Of a DNA stretch of 32,168 nt, positions 11,337 through 22,066 are shown in pieces. Within the stretch, counting starts at the first letter, position 1; each line of letters begins with the position of its first letter. The stretch is from Actinomycetes bacterium. GTDB lineage: Bacteria > Actinomycetota > Actinomycetes > Nanopelagicales > Nanopelagicaceae. The notes beneath the pieces are model-generated. The model had not been told where the DNA came from. It searched no databases and worked only from the letters and a program-made list of their open reading frames with translations. The stretch is from NCBI GenBank assembly GCA_025355805.1, contig JANXYY010000169.1, positions 1-32,168 of the forward strand, given 5' to 3'. The translations under genes were made by a program, and so were the position numbers.

Positions 11337-11894
11337 GTGGCAAGCACCAATGAACTCAAGAACGGTATGACCCTCGATTTAGATGGTCAACTTTGGAATG
11401 TTGTGGACTTCCAACACGTCAAACCCGGCAAAGGACCAGCATTCGTCCGTACGAAACTTAAACACATTCTTTCGGGCAAAGTGGTCGAGAAAACTTTTAA
11501 TGCTGGAATCAAAGTCGAGACTGCAATCGTCGAAAAGCGTGACATGCAATTCCTCTACAAAGATGGTGATGCATTCGTTTTCATGGACAACGATACTTAT
11601 GATCAAATCCACATTCAGCCAATAACCGTCGGCGATGCGGCTAATTACATGTTGACTGACACCGGTGCAGTTGTTGCGATGCACGAGGGAAATCCGCTCT
11701 ACGTCGAATTGCCGGCCTCGGTGGAGTTGACGATTACCTACACCGAGCCAGGATTACAAGGCGACCGATCATCGGGTGGGACGAAACCGGCCACATTAGA
11801 GACTGGTGTCGAAATTCAGGTTCCGCTCTTCATCGCTTCAGGGGAAAAAATCAAGGTTGACACTCGCGACGGTTCCTACCTCGGTCGAGCTTAA
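11337..11894 (+). CDS. efp: Elongation factor P
   Basis: [40 protein letters not shown]-terminal [24 protein letters not shown]. Start moved from 11310 to GTG 11337 with upstream TTAGGAG. Confidence 0.96.
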   Translation: MASTNELKNGMTLDLDGQLWNVVDFQHVKPGKGPAFVRTKLKHILSGKVVEKTFNAGIKVETAIVEKRDMQFLYKDGDAFVFMDNDTYDQIHIQPITVGDAANYMLTDTGAVVAMHEGNPLYVELPASVELTITYTEPGLQGDRSSGGTKPATLETGVEIQVPLFIASGEKIKVDTRDGSYLGRA

Positions 11895-12305
11895 ATGTCT
11901 GCACGAACGAAGGCGCGAAAGCGCGCACTCGACATTTTATTTGAATCTGACTTGCGAAATACCGATCCGGAAGAAGTTCTGATCGCTCGACGCGAACAGG
12001 CAGATCCACCCATAGGCGCATATTCCGAAGAATTGATTGTCGGTGTTCAAACGAATCGGGTACGAATTGATGATCTGATTGCCACTTATTCTCAAGGCTG
12101 GGATCTAGATCGAATGCCCCCTGTTGATCGAAATCTCCTTCGAATTGGCATCTTCGAACTCCTATGGTCGCAAGAGGTGCCTACTGCGGTAGCCATCGAT
12201 GAAGCGGTCGAATTGGCTCGCACCCTCTCAACCGAGGAGTCCTCGAGTTTTGTAAACGGAGTCCTTGGGCGGATAGCAAAACTGAAAGATAAATCGGCGC
12301 TCTAG
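11895..12305 (+). CDS. nusB: Transcription antitermination factor NusB
   Basis: ARKRALDILFESDLR, MPPVDRNLLRIGIFELLW, VPTAVAIDEAVELARTLSTEESSSFVNGVLGRI. Confidence 0.95.
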   Translation: MSARTKARKRALDILFESDLRNTDPEEVLIARREQADPPIGAYSEELIVGVQTNRVRIDDLIATYSQGWDLDRMPPVDRNLLRIGIFELLWSQEVPTAVAIDEAVELARTLSTEESSSFVNGVLGRIAKLKDKSAL

Positions 12306-12331
12306 TCGATAGGAATCAAACGACCAAGGAT

Positions 12332-12853
12332 TTATCGAATATGTAGAACGCCCAACTCCACACATCTTTGTGCATACGCGCTAGGCGCATATTCAGCAAG
12401 CATCGCCAACAAGGTTAAATCCGTTCGACGCAAAGAAAGCACTTGGCCATTCCAATCATTTCTGGCCCGCTCAAGCGCACTCACTAGTCGTTTCATGGTC
12501 ACGATCACTTCCGAAGGACAAGTGCGAAGAACTGGTAGGTCGACCAAGGTTCTGACCACGCCACTGCTCTTACTTGGGATACCCGCCATTGCCCCGAAAT
12601 CACTCATCAAGGCTGCCGCCGGGACTTCATAAAACTCGGCCAACGCCATCAACTTATTGGCGCTGATCGCCCGGTCGCCGCGCTCGTATGAGCCGACCAC
12701 AACGGCCTTCCAGCGGCCCTCTGATCTCGATTCAACTTCAAGTAACGTCATGCCCTGTTGCGAGCGGATTGCCCTGAGCCGGGCTCCAACGTCTTTTCCA
12801 TACTTATTGCGCGGCGGGTTCTTTCGGCTATTTGGCATAAGCGCAGGATCCAC
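12332..12853 (-). CDS. bldD: BldD-like XRE-family transcriptional regulator with C-terminal c-di-GMP-binding signature
   Basis: HTH GARLRAIRSQQGMTLLEVESRSEGRWKAVVVGSYERGDRAISANKLMALAEFYEVP; C-terminal RND-WNGQVLSL-RRTD; located between nusB and pyrR as in other actinobacteria. Only full minus-strand gene in the window. Confidence 0.88.
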   Translation of the reverse strand: MDPALMPNSRKNPPRNKYGKDVGARLRAIRSQQGMTLLEVESRSEGRWKAVVVGSYERGDRAISANKLMALAEFYEVPAAALMSDFGAMAGIPSKSSGVVRTLVDLPVLRTCPSEVIVTMKRLVSALERARNDWNGQVLSLRRTDLTLLAMLAEYAPSAYAQRCVELGVLHIR

Positions 12854-12929
12854 GCCCGAACAGGCAGGTGGGAAGAGTCACTTTTTGGGTGTGAATAGCC
12901 GCCGACACGCCGCGAGGTAGCGAATCGGC

Positions 12930-12957
12930 GACGGTTGGCAGTAGATTGCCAATCGTT
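12930..12957. promoter_or_regulatory. Strong inverted repeat in the bldD/pyrR divergent region (operator or leader hairpin)
   Basis: GACGGTTGGCA-GTAGAT-TGCCAATCGTT: 11 pairable positions (two G-U if RNA) around a 6-nt spacer, core TTGGCA-N6-TGCCAA. Confidence 0.55.
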
Positions 12958-12964
12958 TCCGAAC

Positions 12965-13004
12965 ATCCTTTAACGACCCGTCCATGAGAGGCGGGGAAGG
13001 AGGT
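12965..13004 (+). promoter_or_regulatory. Putative PyrR-binding leader hairpin next to the pyrR Shine-Dalgarno
   Basis: CCCG-UC-(CAUGAGA)-GG-CGGG at 12977-12995 followed by AAGGAGGU (12997-13004) and GTG start at 13011; resembles the PyrR loop consensus UCCNGNGAGG with one extra loop nucleotide. UCCUU (12965-12969) can pair with AAGGA (12997-13001). Confidence 0.5.
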
Positions 13005-13010
13005 CGGCCA

Positions 13011-13562
13011 GTGGGTTCTACCCAAGGTCGAATGGTGCTTGATGAGGGTGATCTCTCTCGGGCCTTAACTCGTATAGCGCATCAAATTCTCGAGCGAAAT
13101 AAGGGTTCCTCCGGGCTCCTCTTGCTGGGCATCCCCACCAGAGGCGTGCAATTAGCGAATCGGTTAGCGGACCTGATTTCGAGGATTGAAGGGTTTGATA
13201 TTCCCGTAGGCACCCTTGACGTCACGTTACATCGAGACGACTTGCGCCTTCGCCCATCGCGAACGCTTACTCCTACTTTGATTCCAGTCGGTGGTCTTGA
13301 GGGCCGGATCGTCGTGCTCGTCGATGATGTGCTCTTTTCTGGCCGAACGATCCGCGCGGCTTTAGATGCAATCGGTGATATCGGTCGACCATCCGCAGTC
13401 CAGCTTGCGGTACTCATCGATCGCGGTCACCGTCAACTTCCGATTCGCGCCGATTACGTGGGGAAAAACTTGCCTACCGCAATGCATGAAGCAGTGAAGG
13501 TTTCTTTAAACGAAATTGATGGCGAAGATCGAGTGACCATTAGCGAGGTCTCCGGTGAATAG
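13011..13562 (+). CDS. pyrR: Bifunctional pyr operon regulator / uracil phosphoribosyltransferase
   Basis: [66 protein letters not shown] 13011 preferred because AAGGAGGT lies 6 nt upstream; ORF-track ATG 12984 sits inside the leader hairpin. Confidence 0.93.
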   Translation: MGSTQGRMVLDEGDLSRALTRIAHQILERNKGSSGLLLLGIPTRGVQLANRLADLISRIEGFDIPVGTLDVTLHRDDLRLRPSRTLTPTLIPVGGLEGRIVVLVDDVLFSGRTIRAALDAIGDIGRPSAVQLAVLIDRGHRQLPIRADYVGKNLPTAMHEAVKVSLNEIDGEDRVTISEVSGE

Positions 13563-14523
13563 GCATCTACTCTCCGCGGCAGACTTGAGTGTTGAAGATG
13601 CGCTGCGAGTTCTGGATACCGCGGAGGAAATGAGCAGAGTGGCCGATGCTCCAGTTAGGAAGTTGCCCACGCTGCGTGGGAGAACGGTAGTGAATCTGTT
13701 CTTTGAAGATTCTACCCGAACTCGAATTTCCTTTGAGGCAGCTGCTAAGCGATTATCGGCGGACGTTATTAATTTTTCGGCTAAAGGATCAAGCGTTAGC
13801 AAGGGAGAATCTCTTAAGGACACGGCGCTCACGCTAGAGGCCATGGGTGCGGACGCGGTCGTCATCAGGCATTCAGCATCTGGTGCACCACATCGGTTAG
13901 CCCACGCTGGCTGGTTGCACGGTTCCGTGATCAACGCCGGTGATGGCACGCACGAACACCCCACCCAGGCGCTCCTAGACTCTTTTACGATGCGAAGGCA
14001 TCTTCGAAATGGAAAGGGAGATTTGGCCGGAGTGCGTGTTGCCATTGTTGGCGACGTGCTCCACTCTCGAGTGGCGAGAAGCAATGTTCTTCTACTGGCA
14101 ACTTTAGGTGCGAGTGTGACTTTGGTGGCGCCACCTACATTACTTCCTGTCGGTGTAGAGAAATGGCCGTGTTCGATTTCTTATGACTTAGATTCCGTCA
14201 TCACCAAAGTGGATGTAGTAATGGCACTTCGCGTACAACTCGAACGCATGAGTGACGCTTTCTTTCCATCAGCGCGTGAATATTCACGACGATTTGGGCT
14301 CGACACAGTCCGACTCGCGCGATTGCCAGACGGCGCCATTGTGATGCACCCAGGTCCGATGAATCGAGGACTTGAAATTAGCGCGGAAGCAGCGGATGGG
14401 CTTCGTTCGGTCATAGTTGAGCAAGTTGCCAACGGCGTAAGTGTTCGGATGGCAGTGCTCTACTTGCTCCTTGCCGGAGCCCCGCTAACCGATATCGACT
14501 ACAAAACATTGGGGCCATCATGA
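13555..14523 (+). CDS. pyrB: Aspartate carbamoyltransferase catalytic subunit
   Basis: [75 protein letters not shown]. Confidence 0.96.
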   Translation: MNRHLLSAADLSVEDALRVLDTAEEMSRVADAPVRKLPTLRGRTVVNLFFEDSTRTRISFEAAAKRLSADVINFSAKGSSVSKGESLKDTALTLEAMGADAVVIRHSASGAPHRLAHAGWLHGSVINAGDGTHEHPTQALLDSFTMRRHLRNGKGDLAGVRVAIVGDVLHSRVARSNVLLLATLGASVTLVAPPTLLPVGVEKWPCSISYDLDSVITKVDVVMALRVQLERMSDAFFPSAREYSRRFGLDTVRLARLPDGAIVMHPGPMNRGLEISAEAADGLRSVIVEQVANGVSVRMAVLYLLLAGAPLTDIDYKTLGPS

Positions 14524-15818
14524 GTGGGTACCTATTGCGAGGCATCCGTTGCCTGGGCGGCGAACCAGTCGATATGCACTTGGAAAACGGGGTAATTGCT
14601 GAGATTTCGGAACCAAGCAAGAAATTGCGTGTTACTGGAGCCAAGACCGTTCAAGGAGACGGCCTGATTGCCTTACCTGGCTTGGTGGATCTTCATACTC
14701 ACCTACGCGAGCCAGGACGAGAGGATGCAGAAACAGTCGATTCCGGAACTCGTGCAGCGGCACTGGGTGGCTACACGGCAGTCCACGCGATGGCGAATAC
14801 GGATCCTGTGGCGGATACAGCTGGTGTCGTTGAACAAGTTTGGCGGCTAGGCAAAGAAGCGGGATTTTGTGATGTATTCCCAGTTGGCGCAGTTACCGTA
14901 GGACTTCGAGGAGAGCGCCTTGCCGAACTCGGTGCGATGGCAGATTCAGCGGCTCGAGTTCGGATTTTTAGCGACGACGGCAAATGCGTGAGCGATCCAA
15001 TCCTGATGCGTAGAGCGCTCGAGTACGTTAAGAGCTTCGGCGGAGTTATTGCCCAGCATGCTCAAGAGCCGCGTCTGACCGAAGGCGCGCAAATGAACGA
15101 GGGCGATGTATCCGCGGTTCTTGGACTACGCGGTTGGCCAGCCGTAGCTGAGGAAGCGATCATTGCACGCGATGTACTTCTGGCTGAACATGTAGGCTCA
15201 AAACTTCATGTCTGTCACGTCTCGACCGCCGGTAGCGTAGAGATCCTGCGTTGGGCTAAATCTCGAGGCATCGCTGTAACGGCCGAAGTGACTCCACATC
15301 ACCTGCTTTTGACTGACGAGATGGCGCGCAGCTATAACCCGCTCTACAAAGTTAATCCGCCGCTTCGAACTGCCCGAGATATCGATTCTCTGCGACTTGC
15401 GTTAGCCGAAGGCGTCATTGATGCCGTAGCCACTGATCACGCCCCGCACTCAATTGAAGACAAAGATTGCGAATGGCAGGCGGCTGCATTTGGCATGTTG
15501 GGTTTGCAGAACGCGTTATCGGTCGTTCAATCGACAATGGTCGATACTAAATTACTGACGTGGGCCGACGTCGCAGCCCGAATGTCGACGACTCCCGCCA
15601 GAATTGGACAAGTAGCAAACCATGGCCGACCGCTTTCAGCGGGCGAGCCCGCGAATATCACCCTTTACGATCCGTCCATCACGCGCCTCGTCTCTGAAAA
15701 AGAATTAGTTTCGAAGAGTCGTAATACCCCTTACCTAGGAATGACGCTGCCAGGGCAAGTGATTGCCACATTCCTGCGCGGTTCACCAACAGTGTTAGCG
15801 GGGGAACTTATCCGATGA
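14520..15818 (+). CDS. pyrC: Dihydroorotase
   Basis: [66 protein letters not shown]. Confidence 0.95.
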   Translation: MSGYLLRGIRCLGGEPVDMHLENGVIAEISEPSKKLRVTGAKTVQGDGLIALPGLVDLHTHLREPGREDAETVDSGTRAAALGGYTAVHAMANTDPVADTAGVVEQVWRLGKEAGFCDVFPVGAVTVGLRGERLAELGAMADSAARVRIFSDDGKCVSDPILMRRALEYVKSFGGVIAQHAQEPRLTEGAQMNEGDVSAVLGLRGWPAVAEEAIIARDVLLAEHVGSKLHVCHVSTAGSVEILRWAKSRGIAVTAEVTPHHLLLTDEMARSYNPLYKVNPPLRTARDIDSLRLALAEGVIDAVATDHAPHSIEDKDCEWQAAAFGMLGLQNALSVVQSTMVDTKLLTWADVAARMSTTPARIGQVANHGRPLSAGEPANITLYDPSITRLVSEKELVSKSRNTPYLGMTLPGQVIATFLRGSPTVLAGELIR

Positions 15819-16933
15819 CTTCAGCGCGATTGGTGCTCGATGACGGACGAATTTTTCAAGGCAATGCTTGGGGTGCGGTCGGCGAAAGTCTCGGCGAAGC
15901 GGTTTTTTCCACGGGAATGACCGGGTATCAAGAGACCATCACCGATCCCTCTTATCATCGTCAAGTCGTAGTGATGACAGCGCCACAAATTGGTAATACT
16001 GGATTTAATGAAAGTGATTACGAATCAGATCGAATCTGGGTAGCTGGTCTAGTAGTGCGCGATCCATCGCCCGGCCCGAGCAGTTGGCGCTCCACCGAGA
16101 GCCTAGATGACGCATTAGTTCGTGAAGGCGTAGTCGGAATCAAGCACGTCGATACCCGCGCGCTAACTCGCCATCTTCGCGAACGTGGAGCAATGCGAGT
16201 CGGCATCTTTAGCGGCGATGCAAATACCGGGAGCGAGGCAGACCTCGTTGAGCGAGTTAGAGCGAGCCCAGAGATGGTCGGTGCTGATCTTTGCGACGAA
16301 GTGAGTACCAAAGACAGTTATACGGTCGATGGCGGTGCCGATCTCAAGGTGGCGATTCTGGATCTTGGGATTAAGCGAAATACCCCGCGCTCTTTTGCCA
16401 AGATCGGCATTACCTCCGTTGTCTTTCCATCGTGGTCATCAATCGAAGAACTGCTCTCGATAAATCCGGATGGCATTTTCCTGTCTAATGGCCCTGGTGA
16501 TCCAGCCACTGCCATGCGGGCGACTAATTTGGTTAGCGAGGTGATAGAACGTGGCATTCCACTCTTTGGTATTTGCTTTGGTCACCAATTGATCGGACAA
16601 GCTCTCGGTCTTAGTACATACAAACTACGTTATGGACATCACGGCCTAAACCAACCCGTACAAGATCTCAAGACGCGCAAGATTGAAATCACGGCACACA
16701 ACCATGGTTTTGCGGTATCCGCGCCAATTGACGCGGAGTTTGCGACGCCGTTTGGGGCAGGACGTACCACCCATATTTGCCTCAATGACGACGTAGTGGA
16801 AGGCCTCGAACTCATCGGCAAACCGGTGTTCAGCGTTCAATACCATCCAGAAGCGGCAGCAGGCCCACATGACGCTGCCCATTTATTCGACAAATTTAAA
16901 GCCTTGCTACGTGAGTCGAAGGGTCGAATCTGA
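15815..16933 (+). CDS. carA: Carbamoyl-phosphate synthase small subunit
   Basis: [36 protein letters not shown], glutaminase [35 protein letters not shown]. Confidence 0.96.
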   Translation: MTSARLVLDDGRIFQGNAWGAVGESLGEAVFSTGMTGYQETITDPSYHRQVVVMTAPQIGNTGFNESDYESDRIWVAGLVVRDPSPGPSSWRSTESLDDALVREGVVGIKHVDTRALTRHLRERGAMRVGIFSGDANTGSEADLVERVRASPEMVGADLCDEVSTKDSYTVDGGADLKVAILDLGIKRNTPRSFAKIGITSVVFPSWSSIEELLSINPDGIFLSNGPGDPATAMRATNLVSEVIERGIPLFGICFGHQLIGQALGLSTYKLRYGHHGLNQPVQDLKTRKIEITAHNHGFAVSAPIDAEFATPFGAGRTTHICLNDDVVEGLELIGKPVFSVQYHPEAAAGPHDAAHLFDKFKALLRESKGRI

Positions 16934-19900
16934 TGCCCAGACGTCACGATATTCAAAGCGTCTTAGTGATCGGTTCCGGGCCGATCGTAATCGGACAAGC
17001 ATGCGAATTCGATTACTCGGGAACTCAGGCCTGTAGAGTCCTGGCCGAAGAAGGCATAAGAGTCATCTTGGTGAATTCGAATCCTGCGACGATCATGACG
17101 GATCCCGAGTTCGCGGCAGCAACTTATATTGAGCCGATCACCCCAGAGTTTGTGGCCAGAGTGATCGAACGAGAGCGCCCAGATGCGCTACTCGCTACTC
17201 TCGGTGGACAGACAGCGCTCAATGTTGCAATGTCACTTGCCGAATCTGGCGTGCTCGAACGTTTCAAAGTTGAGTTGATCGGCGCCAATATTGAGGCTAT
17301 AAGAAAAGGTGAGGACCGAGCCAAATTCAAAACGGTCGTAGAAAGTGTGGGTGGGGAATCCGCTATTTCGATAGCTTGCCACTCGGTGTCAGATTTGGAA
17401 GTTGCTGCAACGGAGATTGGTTACCCCATTGTCATTCGACCTTCATTCACCATGGGCGGTCTTGGCTCCGGCATTGCGTACAACTGGTCAGAACTCCTGC
17501 TCATCGGTGGCGCTGGCCTTCAGCACAGCCCTACATCTGAAGTGCTACTGGAGGAATCGTTAATCGGCTGGAAAGAATATGAACTTGAACTAATGCGTGA
17601 TGCCGAAGATAACGTTGTAGTTGTTTGCTCCATCGAAAACCTTGACCCAATGGGCGTCCACACGGGTGACTCAATTACGGTTGCTCCAGCCATGACTCTC
17701 ACCGATGTTGAGTACCAAAATTTGCGCGATTTGGCTATCGCTATTATTCGTGCAGTTGGCGTAAACGCAGGTGGCTGTAACATCCAATTTGCAGTCAACC
17801 CACGCAACGGACGAGTCCTCGTAATAGAAATGAATCCGCGCGTGTCAAGGTCCAGCGCACTTGCTTCGAAAGCTACCGGATTTCCAATCGCGAAGATTGC
17901 CGCCAAGTTAGCCCTTGGATACTCGCTTTATGAGATCACGAACGATATTACAAAAGTCACTCCTGCCTCGTTTGAGCCAACTCTCGATTATGTGGTCGTC
18001 AAAGTTCCGCGTTTCGCGTTTGAAAAATTTCCTGGGGCCGATACGACATTAACAACGACGATGAAAAGTGTTGGCGAAGCGATGGCGATCGGGCGTTCGT
18101 TTCCAGAAGCTCTTCAAAAGGCGCTGAGATCTCTTGAGAGGAATGGTGCTGCATTCAACTGGGGATCCTCGGTTGCGAGTGAAATTGCATTAGATGAGTT
18201 GATTTCTGCCACCTCCATTCCCACCGAAGACCGAATTTCGTATGTGCAGCGTGCAATTCACGCAGGGGCCTCTATCGACGTTTTACACCAAAGCAGTGGA
18301 ATTGATCCCTGGTTCTTGGGCCAGTTGCGGGTACTGAGCCAGGCTGCCCGAGTCGTCGAAATGGCACTCGAACTAGATCGAGAAACGCTTGGTAACGCTA
18401 AGAGACTTGGTTTTTCTGACCTGCAAATCGCGCAAATCCGTGGAACCGACGAGGAGTCGATCCGGACGCTGCGTCATTCACTGGCGCTACGCCCGGTTTA
18501 TAAAACGGTGGACACATGCGGTGGCGAATTTGCTGCAACCACCCCGTATCACTACGGAACCTACGAAACGGAAAGTGAGGTTGCACCTCGAGTTAAACCA
18601 GCCGTTCTGATACTTGGTAGCGGTCCGAATCGAATCGGACAAGGCGTCGAATTCGATCACTCCTGTGTTCATGCTGCCTTCGCGCTCAGAGAAGTTGGGT
18701 ACGAAACCATAATGATTAATTGCAATCCCGAAACCGTGTCAACTGACTACGACACGGCTGATCGCCTCTACTTTGAACCGTTAACTCTTGAAGATGTTCT
18801 AGAGGTTTATCACGCGGAGAGTTTGGCTGGTCCAATCGCGGGAGTGATTGTTCAGCTCGGCGGGCAAACTCCTCTCGGTCTGGCAAAGGCGCTTGAAGCC
18901 GCCGGCGTACCGATTGTGGGGACCAGCCCCAACGCAATCGATTTGGCAGAAGATCGCGAAGCATTTGCCAGAGTGCTGGACGAGGCAAATCTGCTAGCGC
19001 CTGCCCACGGAATGGCCAGGAATGCCATAGAGGCACTAGAGGTCGCCCATCGAATCGGTTATCCCGTTTTGGTACGTCCTTCGTATGTGCTCGGAGGCCG
19101 CGGTATGGAAATCGTTTACGAGGACGAGCCCCTGGTTAATTTCATTGGAAAGGCGACGGAGATAAGCCCAAATCATCCTGTTTTGGTGGATCGCTTTCTC
19201 GATGACGCAATCGAAATTGATGTGGATGCGCTCTTCGATGGCACGGATCTTTATCTCGCGGGAGTAATGGAACATATCGAAGAAGCCGGAATTCACTCGG
19301 GAGACTCCGCTTGTGCGCTTCCCCCGATGACTCTTGGTGAAAGCGAAATAGAACGGGTTAAAGAGGCGACAAGAAAAATTGCTGCGGGTGTTGGAGTTCG
19401 CGGTCTCATCAATATTCAGTTCGCGATCGCAGGAGACCTCCTCTACGTCCTTGAGGCAAATCCGAGGGCATCTCGTACTGTGCCTTTCGTCAGCAAAGCC
19501 ACCGGAATTCCGCTTGCAAAAGCCGCCGCCAGAATCGCCCTAGGTACCAGCATCTTGGATCTACGTCACGAAGGTCTACTTCCGCGCCAGGGCGATGGCA
19601 GCAGCATTAAATACGAGCACATAGCAGTGAAAGAGGCCGTTCTTCCATGGAACCGATTCCGTCGCCCAGGTGGAGAAAATGTAGACGCGGCACTTGGTCC
19701 TGAGATGAAGTCGACTGGAGAAGTGATGGGTCTTGATCGAAATTTTGGCGTCGCGTACGCCAAATCGCAGGCCGCAGCATACGGTTCTTTACCGATTTCC
19801 GGCGCCGTGTTTGTTTCAGTAGCCAATCGTGATAAACGCGCAATGATTCTTCCAATCTCCCGCTTAGCCGATCTAGGTTTTGAAATTGTGGCCACTCAAG

Positions 19901-20214
19901 GGACCCGAGATGTTCTCTCGCGGCACGGCATAACTGCGCGGTTGGTTAGAAAAGAGTCAGAAGGTTCGATCGCTGGAATTTCAACTATTGGAGAACTCAT
20001 CAACTCGGGACAAATCAACCTCGTGATCAATACCCCCGTGGGAACGGGGCCAAGGAAGGACGGCTGGCGAATTAGAGGGGCGGCGGTCGCAAATGGAATT
20101 CCGTGTATCACGACCATTGCTGCACTGAACGCTGCGATTCAGGGCATCGAAGCACTACGCAGGGGCAAATTTGGCGTACGTTCACTTCAGGACTGGTTGG
20201 GGGCGGTGAAGTGA
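16933..20214 (+). CDS. carB: Carbamoyl-phosphate synthase large subunit
   Basis: 1093 aa, both ATP-grasp halves: [28 protein letters not shown] and [29 protein letters not shown]-terminal MGS-like domain. Confidence 0.97.
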   Translation: MPRRHDIQSVLVIGSGPIVIGQACEFDYSGTQACRVLAEEGIRVILVNSNPATIMTDPEFAAATYIEPITPEFVARVIERERPDALLATLGGQTALNVAMSLAESGVLERFKVELIGANIEAIRKGEDRAKFKTVVESVGGESAISIACHSVSDLEVAATEIGYPIVIRPSFTMGGLGSGIAYNWSELLLIGGAGLQHSPTSEVLLEESLIGWKEYELELMRDAEDNVVVVCSIENLDPMGVHTGDSITVAPAMTLTDVEYQNLRDLAIAIIRAVGVNAGGCNIQFAVNPRNGRVLVIEMNPRVSRSSALASKATGFPIAKIAAKLALGYSLYEITNDITKVTPASFEPTLDYVVVKVPRFAFEKFPGADTTLTTTMKSVGEAMAIGRSFPEALQKALRSLERNGAAFNWGSSVASEIALDELISATSIPTEDRISYVQRAIHAGASIDVLHQSSGIDPWFLGQLRVLSQAARVVEMALELDRETLGNAKRLGFSDLQIAQIRGTDEESIRTLRHSLALRPVYKTVDTCGGEFAATTPYHYGTYETESEVAPRVKPAVLILGSGPNRIGQGVEFDHSCVHAAFALREVGYETIMINCNPETVSTDYDTADRLYFEPLTLEDVLEVYHAESLAGPIAGVIVQLGGQTPLGLAKALEAAGVPIVGTSPNAIDLAEDREAFARVLDEANLLAPAHGMARNAIEALEVAHRIGYPVLVRPSYVLGGRGMEIVYEDEPLVNFIGKATEISPNHPVLVDRFLDDAIEIDVDALFDGTDLYLAGVMEHIEEAGIHSGDSACALPPMTLGESEIERVKEATRKIAAGVGVRGLINIQFAIAGDLLYVLEANPRASRTVPFVSKATGIPLAKAAARIALGTSILDLRHEGLLPRQGDGSSIKYEHIAVKEAVLPWNRFRRPGGENVDAALGPEMKSTGEVMGLDRNFGVAYAKSQAAAYGSLPISGAVFVSVANRDKRAMILPISRLADLGFEIVATQGTRDVLSRHGITARLVRKESEGSIAGISTIGELINSGQINLVINTPVGTGPRKDGWRIRGAAVANGIPCITTIAALNAAIQGIEALRRGKFGVRSLQDWLGAVK

Positions 20215-21077
20215 TGGCGACTGCAAGCTCCCCATTACAAGTGCGCGGCGAGGTAATCTCACTAAAGCGTGTTGGTGAGTATTATCAAATGGCCATCGCC
20301 GCGCCAGGAATTGCCGAACGGGCAAAACCTGGGCAATTCGTTGCCCTTGCCGTCGGGGGAGAGCCCACATCGATGTTGCTCCGTCGAGCCTTCTCGATTT
20401 ACGCAGCGGATGAACGGGGAGTTTTCGGCGGAACAATCGAAATTGTCTTCGCGCGTCAAGGTATCGGCACGAAGTGGCTCTCCCAACTACCGTCACATTC
20501 GTCAGTTGACATTGTGGGTCCGCTAGGAAACCCCTTCCCTATCCCAGCATCACCCCTTAAGACATTGCTTATTGGTGGCGGGTATGGCTCCGCTCCACTT
20601 TTTTCGTTGGCTGAAGTTTTACGCACTCGAGGTTGTCGAGTAGAAATGTTTCTAGGTGCCGCAACGGGTGAACGTCTTTTTGGCATCGTCGAAGGACGTC
20701 GGGCCGCCAGTCAACTAACGCTTGTGACCGAAGACGGAAGCGTTGGACTTCGAGGTCGAGTAACCGACCACCTAGATGAGTTGATGACTCGGACCCAAAC
20801 CGAATTGATATACGCGTGTGGTCCAATGGGAATGTTGCAGGCTATTTCAGTTTTCGCCAAAGAGCGATCGGTGCCCGCCCAATGTCTAGTTGAAGAGGAA
20901 ATGGCATGTGGAATCGGGGTATGTATGACTTGCGTCTTGCCGATCCGGGGCGATGACGGTGTCATCCGGATGACTCGTACTTGCGTGGCTGGACCGAGTT
21001 TTGACGGCGACACAATTCTTTGGGAGGAAATCGGCTCAATCCCTTCTGGCACATTAGGTGCGGAGGATTTGGGATGA
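20214..21077 (+). CDS. pyrK: Dihydroorotate dehydrogenase electron transfer subunit (PyrK/PyrDII)
   Basis: FAD/NAD-binding reductase fold (KPGQFVAL, LLRRAFSIYA, LLIGGGYGSAPLFSLAEVL), 2Fe-2S cysteines EEEMACGIGVCMTCVLP...RTCVAGPSF. Start moved from 20103 to ATG 20214. Confidence 0.92.
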   Translation: MATASSPLQVRGEVISLKRVGEYYQMAIAAPGIAERAKPGQFVALAVGGEPTSMLLRRAFSIYAADERGVFGGTIEIVFARQGIGTKWLSQLPSHSSVDIVGPLGNPFPIPASPLKTLLIGGGYGSAPLFSLAEVLRTRGCRVEMFLGAATGERLFGIVEGRRAASQLTLVTEDGSVGLRGRVTDHLDELMTRTQTELIYACGPMGMLQAISVFAKERSVPAQCLVEEEMACGIGVCMTCVLPIRGDDGVIRMTRTCVAGPSFDGDTILWEEIGSIPSGTLGAEDLG

Positions 21078-22066
21078 GCCTCAAAGTTGTAAATCGAAAA
21101 TCTCCAGAAGGGAATATGAGCGTCGATTTACGAACCACACTTGGATCCCTTTTGCTCCCTACTCCGGTTCTTACTGCCAGTGGATGCGCCGGTTCTGGTA
21201 AGGAACTATCAGCCTTCTTCGATCTGTCCGAGATCGGCGCAATCGTCACAAAATCGATCATGCAAAATCCAAGGTCAGGTCGGGCCACTCCGCGAATGGC
21301 TGAAACGCCAAGTGGAATGCTCAACTCCATTGGATTGCAAGGTCCCGGTGTCGAGAAGTTTATGAACGAAGATGTGCCCTGGCTGGCCCAAACCGGTGCC
21401 CGAATCATCGTTTCGATCGCTGGCAATAGTGTTGAGGACTTCGCCCGAACTGCAGCCCGCGTTCGTCGTGCAGGAGATGTCGTTAGCGCAATTGAAGTGA
21501 ACATATCTTGCCCGAATGTTTCCAACCGCGGACTCGTATTTGCCTGCGACCCAATTTCTGCCAGCGAAGTAATTAGAGCCGTGAGGCGATCAGTAGGCGG
21601 GCTCTTTCCAATTTTCGCCAAACTCTCTCCTGACGTTACTGACATTGTCAGCGTCGCTAAATCCTGCGTAGATGCAGGTGCAACTGGATTAGCGATGATC
21701 AACACACTGCTCGGTCTTGTGATTGACACCAAAACGATGAGACCGAAAGTCGCTGGGATTACTGGCGGACTTTCAGGGCCGGCGATCAGACCAGTTGGTG
21801 TCCGAGCGGTATGGCAAGTGCATGCTGCACTGCCTAAGGTGCCAATTATTGGAATGGGGGGCATCATGAGCGGTGCCGACGCCTTCGAATACATCCTCGC
21901 TGGGGCCAGCGCCGTGAGTATTGGGACGGCTACCTTTCACGATCCCACTGCTGCTCTGCGGATTCAGAATGAATTAAGCAATCTCCTAGCCGAACGGGGT
22001 TTCACTGCGTTGAAAGAGGCAATTGCCTACGGACATCGAGCAGCCGACGAAGAAGTTGGTCAATGA
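21074..22066 (+). CDS. pyrD: Dihydroorotate dehydrogenase, class 1 catalytic subunit
   Basis: PVLTASGCAGSGKEL, GAIVTKSI, LNSIGLQGPG, EVNISCPNV (catalytic Cys), PIIGMGGIMSGADAFEYILAGA. Start ATG 21074 (overlap with pyrK stop) or ATG 21116 (SD AGAAGGGA). Confidence 0.93.
   Translation: MSLKVVNRKSPEGNMSVDLRTTLGSLLLPTPVLTASGCAGSGKELSAFFDLSEIGAIVTKSIMQNPRSGRATPRMAETPSGMLNSIGLQGPGVEKFMNEDVPWLAQTGARIIVSIAGNSVEDFARTAARVRRAGDVVSAIEVNISCPNVSNRGLVFACDPISASEVIRAVRRSVGGLFPIFAKLSPDVTDIVSVAKSCVDAGATGLAMINTLLGLVIDTKTMRPKVAGITGGLSGPAIRPVGVRAVWQVHAALPKVPIIGMGGIMSGADAFEYILAGASAVSIGTATFHDPTAALRIQNELSNLLAERGFTALKEAIAYGHRAADEEVGQ

Noticed and set aside
11400-11460. EF-P loop KPGKGPA considered as an unusual modification site
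   Set aside because: PGKGP loop is a known actinobacterial form; no modification enzyme gene is in the window.
12306-12338. TCGATA...TATCGA inverted repeat at the nusB/bldD convergent end, considered as a bidirectional terminator
   Set aside because: 6-bp AT-rich stem with a 21-nt loop, no GC-rich stem and no U-tract.
12878-12894. TCAC-N9-GTGA imperfect palindrome upstream of bldD, considered as a BldD autoregulatory box
   Set aside because: Spacing and core do not fit the TNAC...GTNA box as I remember it; too short to support by eye.
13506-14084. 192-aa minus-strand ORF opposite pyrB
   Set aside because: Antisense shadow of a conserved gene; composition typical of a spurious frame.
20962-21894. 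310-aa minus-strand ORF antisense to pyrK/pyrD
   Set aside because: Low-complexity, Ser/Thr/Pro-rich shadow translation of a strongly supported pyrD; no family motif.
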